Program-made: the position numbers and the translations under genes
NCBI RefSeq assembly: GCF_030866825.1
Contig: NZ_CP133020.1
Coordinates: 3,162,001 to 3,226,000, forward strand
Direction of reading: 5' to 3'
From: Rathayibacter sp. SW19
GTDB taxonomy: Bacteria > Actinomycetota > Actinomycetes > Actinomycetales > Microbacteriaceae
DNA length: 64,000 nucleotides
Shown here: in pieces, positions 61,904 through 64,000 of the stretch
Position numbering within the stretch: the first letter of the stretch is position 1
How the letters are laid out: each line of letters opens with the position of its first letter
The notes under the pieces: generated by a model
Told to the model about the DNA's origin: nothing
The model's input: the letters and a program-made list of their open reading frames with translations, nothing else
The model's database searches: none

Positions 61904-62781
61904 GCCTCGCCCTCGATGCCCGCGTCCTCGATGCCGGCGAACAGGTCGCTCTCCGGCATGGTCGTCTCCACCTTGGAATCGACGAGTTGGTAGTCCTCAT
62001 ATGGCCACGCCCGCAACTGCAGGTCGTCCGGCCAGAAGAAGAACGAGCTGTCCGGCGACACCTGGCTCGCGTGTGAGCGCAGCGCTGCGTCGCGGGCCGG
62101 AAAGAAGTCACCGCTCGGTACCTTCGTCGTCGCCAGGTCCGGGCTGTCGTCCGCCCAGCGACGCATCTTCGTGAACTCCTCCAAAAGCGGAGACTCAGGG
62201 TCCGTTTCCTTCAAGAGGTTGTAGACGCTGCGCATCCGCTGTGCGTTGAAAATGCGGTCATAGTAGAGCTTGGAGACCTGCCACGGCTCTCCATCGCCGG
62301 GGTAGCGCGCGGGATCTGCTGCGGCCCGGTATGCCTCGAGCGACACCTCGTGGCAACGGATGTGGTCTGGGTGCGGATATCCGCCGTTCTCGTCGTAGGT
62401 CACGAGTACCTGGGGTTTGAACTCGCGGATCAATCGCACAAGCGGCTCGGCGGAGATCTCAAGGGGGATGTCCGCGAACGAGTTCGGCGGAACCGTGCCG
62501 TCTTCCCTGGCCATGCCGGAGTCTTGAAAGCCGAGCCAGCGGTGATCGACACCCATGACAGCCTGCGCCGCCGCCATCTCGAGCCGACGAAGTCCGGGCA
62601 GATCCCGCTCGGCCATGGCACGATTCTCAAGGCCATCGTTGAGCACGTCGCCCCGTTCGCCGCCCGTGCAACTCACGATCTGCACCTGAACGCCGCGGTG
62701 TGCGTAGTACGCATACGTGGCGGCTCCCTTGCTCGACTCGTCGTCGGGGTGCGCATGCACCGCCATCAGTCGCTGTGTCAC
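61900..62781 (-). CDS. mca: Mycothiol S-conjugate amidase
   Basis: Zn-dependent detoxification enzyme of 293 residues that cleaves mycothiol conjugates to mercapturic acids. AHPDDESSKGAATYAYY holds zinc ligands His11, Asp14, and the later HPDHIRCHEVSLEAY holds the third His; EFKPQVLVTYDENGGYPHPDH is the family region that separates Mca from MshB. Proof that the organism makes mycothiol. Start GTG 62781 or ATG 62766. A 15-base tandem repeat lies just upstream. Confidence 0.94.
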   Translation of the reverse strand: MTQRLMAVHAHPDDESSKGAATYAYYAHRGVQVQIVSCTGGERGDVLNDGLENRAMAERDLPGLRRLEMAAAQAVMGVDHRWLGFQDSGMAREDGTVPPNSFADIPLEISAEPLVRLIREFKPQVLVTYDENGGYPHPDHIRCHEVSLEAYRAAADPARYPGDGEPWQVSKLYYDRIFNAQRMRSVYNLLKETDPESPLLEEFTKMRRWADDSPDLATTKVPSGDFFPARDAALRSHASQVSPDSSFFFWPDDLQLRAWPYEDYQLVDSKVETTMPESDLFAGIEDAGIEGEA

Positions 62782-62792
62782 CGCTTGGTCAC

Positions 62793-62880
62793 CGTTTCTG
62801 TTCGGGGTCTCGTTGTTCGGGGTTTCGCTGTTCGGGGTTTCGCTGTTTGGAGGTTCATCGTTCGAGGGTTCATCGTTCGG
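62793..62880. repeat. 15-base tandem repeat upstream of mca
   Basis: About six units of the GTTCGGGGTTTCGCT type, diverging to GTTCGAGGGTTCATC at the far end. Reading in the mca frame gives NSETP / NDEPS repeats, but no ATG or GTG lies in that frame upstream of GTG 62781. Confidence 0.85.
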
Positions 62881-62980
62881 GCTCTTCGGTCACGAATCTC
62901 GTCGTAATCTAGTACTCAAGACTATCGGTCGCCTCCATGCTCACGACCATCGGGAGCCGGCCGCGATTGGAGAAATCTCT

Positions 62981-63400
62981 GTGGCCCAACTGGCGGATGC
63001 CGAGGACCGGCTCGACACGCGCTACGGACGCACGCCGCACAATCCGCGTCGCGTCTGGTGGCTCGCCGGAGCGCTGTTCGCGTGCGCCGCCGCGGTCATC
63101 GCGTGGTATGTCTGGGCCGGCCCCGGCAGTGCACCCGCCGCCACCAGCAGCGTCACGGCGGAGGTGTCAGGCAGCAACATCACAGACGCTCATCATGCTG
63201 AGATCTCATTCACGGTCACCGGGCCTGCGAATCACGCGATCGCGTGCGCCATCGACGCGCAGACAGAAGATTTCACGATCGTCGGCTGGAAGATCGTCGA
63301 GATCCCCGCGTCTGCCGAGCGCACACGCACGTTCACGCACACGCTGCTCACCACGCAACAGTCCCAGGCGGGGTTTGTCGATTCCTGTTGGCTGACCTAA
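62981..63400 (+). CDS. DUF4307-family membrane protein
   Basis: 139 residues from GTG 62981, which has GGAG eight bases upstream; the frame is open further but runs into the tandem repeat. DTRYGRTPHNPRRVWWL precedes one membrane helix (AGALFACAAAVIAWYVW), followed by an extracytoplasmic beta-rich domain with two Cys (ACAIDAQ, DSCWLT) that may form a disulfide. The pattern is DUF4307 of actinobacteria, usually found beside mca and greA, as here. Function unknown. Confidence 0.9.
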   Translation: MAQLADAEDRLDTRYGRTPHNPRRVWWLAGALFACAAAVIAWYVWAGPGSAPAATSSVTAEVSGSNITDAHHAEISFTVTGPANHAIACAIDAQTEDFTIVGWKIVEIPASAERTRTFTHTLLTTQQSQAGFVDSCWLT

Positions 63401-63411
63401 GCTATTGCGAT

Positions 63412-63437
63412 ACGCCCTGACGGATACGTCGGGGCGT
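63412..63437 (+). terminator. Hairpin between DUF4307 gene and greA
   Basis: Arms ACGCCCTGACG (63412-63422) and CGTCGGGGCGT (63427-63437) pair with one mismatch around GATA. No T run follows. It sits 11 bases after the DUF4307 stop and 45 bases before greA; likely a partial terminator. Confidence 0.65.
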
Positions 63438-63481
63438 CAATCGTAGGCCCGCCCATTCACGCATTTCTTCAGGAGTTCAGC

Positions 63482-63973
63482 ATGTCGCAGGACACTCAGG
63501 TCACCTTTTTGACGCAAGAGGCATACGACCGCCTCCGCGATGAGCTGGAGAGCCTCAGTACCGTCGGACGTGAGGAGATCGCGAAAAAGATCGAGGCGGC
63601 GCGCGAAGAGGGCGACCTCAAGGAGAACGGCGGCTACCACGCTGCGAAAGACCAGCAGGGAGTTCAGGAAGCGCGCATCGTGCAACTGACACAGTTGCTG
63701 CGCACCGCCAAGGTCGGCTCGGCGCCGGAGAGCCGCGGCATCGTCGAACCCGGCACGGTCGTGACCGCCACGATTGCCGGCGACAGCACTCGGTTCCTCA
63801 TCGGCAGTCGTGAGATCGCCGGCGGCCGGGATCTTCCTGTCTACAGCGAGCAAAGCCCCTTGGGCTCCGCAATCCTCGGGCTCAAGGTTGGAGCCACGAC
63901 CAGCTACACAGCGCCGAACGGGCGTGAAATCACCGCTGTCGTCACCAACGTCGAGACCTGGACCGGCCAGTAG
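63482..63973 (+). CDS. greA: Transcription elongation factor GreA
   Basis: 163 residues, the normal GreA length. The N-terminal coiled coil carries the acidic tip (REEGDLKENGGYHAAKDQQG) that enters the RNA polymerase secondary channel to trigger cleavage of backtracked RNA; the C-terminal FKBP-like domain ends GREITAVVTNVETWTGQ. The AGGAG before ATG supports the start. The last gene in the window. Confidence 0.97.
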   Translation: MSQDTQVTFLTQEAYDRLRDELESLSTVGREEIAKKIEAAREEGDLKENGGYHAAKDQQGVQEARIVQLTQLLRTAKVGSAPESRGIVEPGTVVTATIAGDSTRFLIGSREIAGGRDLPVYSEQSPLGSAILGLKVGATTSYTAPNGREITAVVTNVETWTGQ

Positions 63974-64000
63974 CCGGAAGTCACCACAAACCGGGCATCA

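Overview
The window comes from a high-GC actinobacterium, most likely family Microbacteriaceae. The evidence is a mycothiol S-conjugate amidase (mycothiol occurs only in actinobacteria), an IdeR/DtxR-type iron box, an NrtR-controlled NAD operon, DUF4245, DUF4307 and DUF6264-like proteins, and many GTG starts with short or overlapping gene junctions. Nothing here looks like phage or plasmid; it is core chromosome carrying small accessory patches. The genus cannot be told from the sequence alone.

Layout. 0.1-3.4 kb (minus): citrate synthase, succinyldiaminopimelate aminotransferase, 7Fe ferredoxin and a small membrane protein. 3.6-7.7 kb (plus): an efeUOB iron-uptake operon behind a strong IdeR/DtxR-like box. 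7.9-9.8 kb: typA. 10-17.2 kb (minus): an oligopeptide ABC transporter (binding protein, two permeases, double ATPase) with a PH-domain-like gene lying antisense inside it. 17.5-18.3 kb: a CPBP membrane protease. 18.5-23.4 kb (minus): gcvT-gcvH-gcvP behind a tandem glycine riboswitch. 23.7-29.4 kb (plus): nrtR-nadA-nadB-nadC-cysteine desulfurase, then cspA. 30-37 kb: aldo/keto reductase, two-component system, secreted beta-propeller protein, methyltransferase, vapBC, alpha/beta hydrolase and dodecin. 37.3-43.1 kb: Nei/Fpg glycosylase, higBA, ychF, methyltransferase, exonuclease, rmuC. 43.3-45.1 kb: a less GC-rich island with a lone restriction-type nuclease. 45.1-50.6 kb: glpX, fba and a three-gene proton-translocating transhydrogenase. 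50.6-64 kb: ispH, xseAB, carbonic anhydrase, fumarase, prepilin peptidase, PhoH, a class V aminotransferase-like protein, uppS, TrhA/hemolysin III, mca, DUF4307 and greA.

How the genes connect. NadA needs an Fe-S cluster and a cysteine desulfurase closes the nad operon, so de novo NAD synthesis and its cofactor supply form one transcription unit. The glycine riboswitch controls the T, H and P proteins of glycine cleavage together. The Efe operon is presumably induced by iron limitation. glpX, fba, fumC, gltA and pntA-pntB cover gluconeogenesis, the TCA cycle and NADPH balance.

The most striking structure is a family of long palindromic repeats of about 100-130 bp. Copies lie between genes (7.7, 18.3, 45.0 and 46.3 kb), but related copies also sit in frame inside gcvP (20.76-20.86 kb) and nadB (26.95-27.05 kb), and a fragment lies inside the glycine riboswitch (23.27-23.33 kb). 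This resembles the protein-invading palindromic elements known from Rickettsia and is the best candidate for something undescribed in this window. There are also two smaller hairpin families and three short tandem-repeat tracts.
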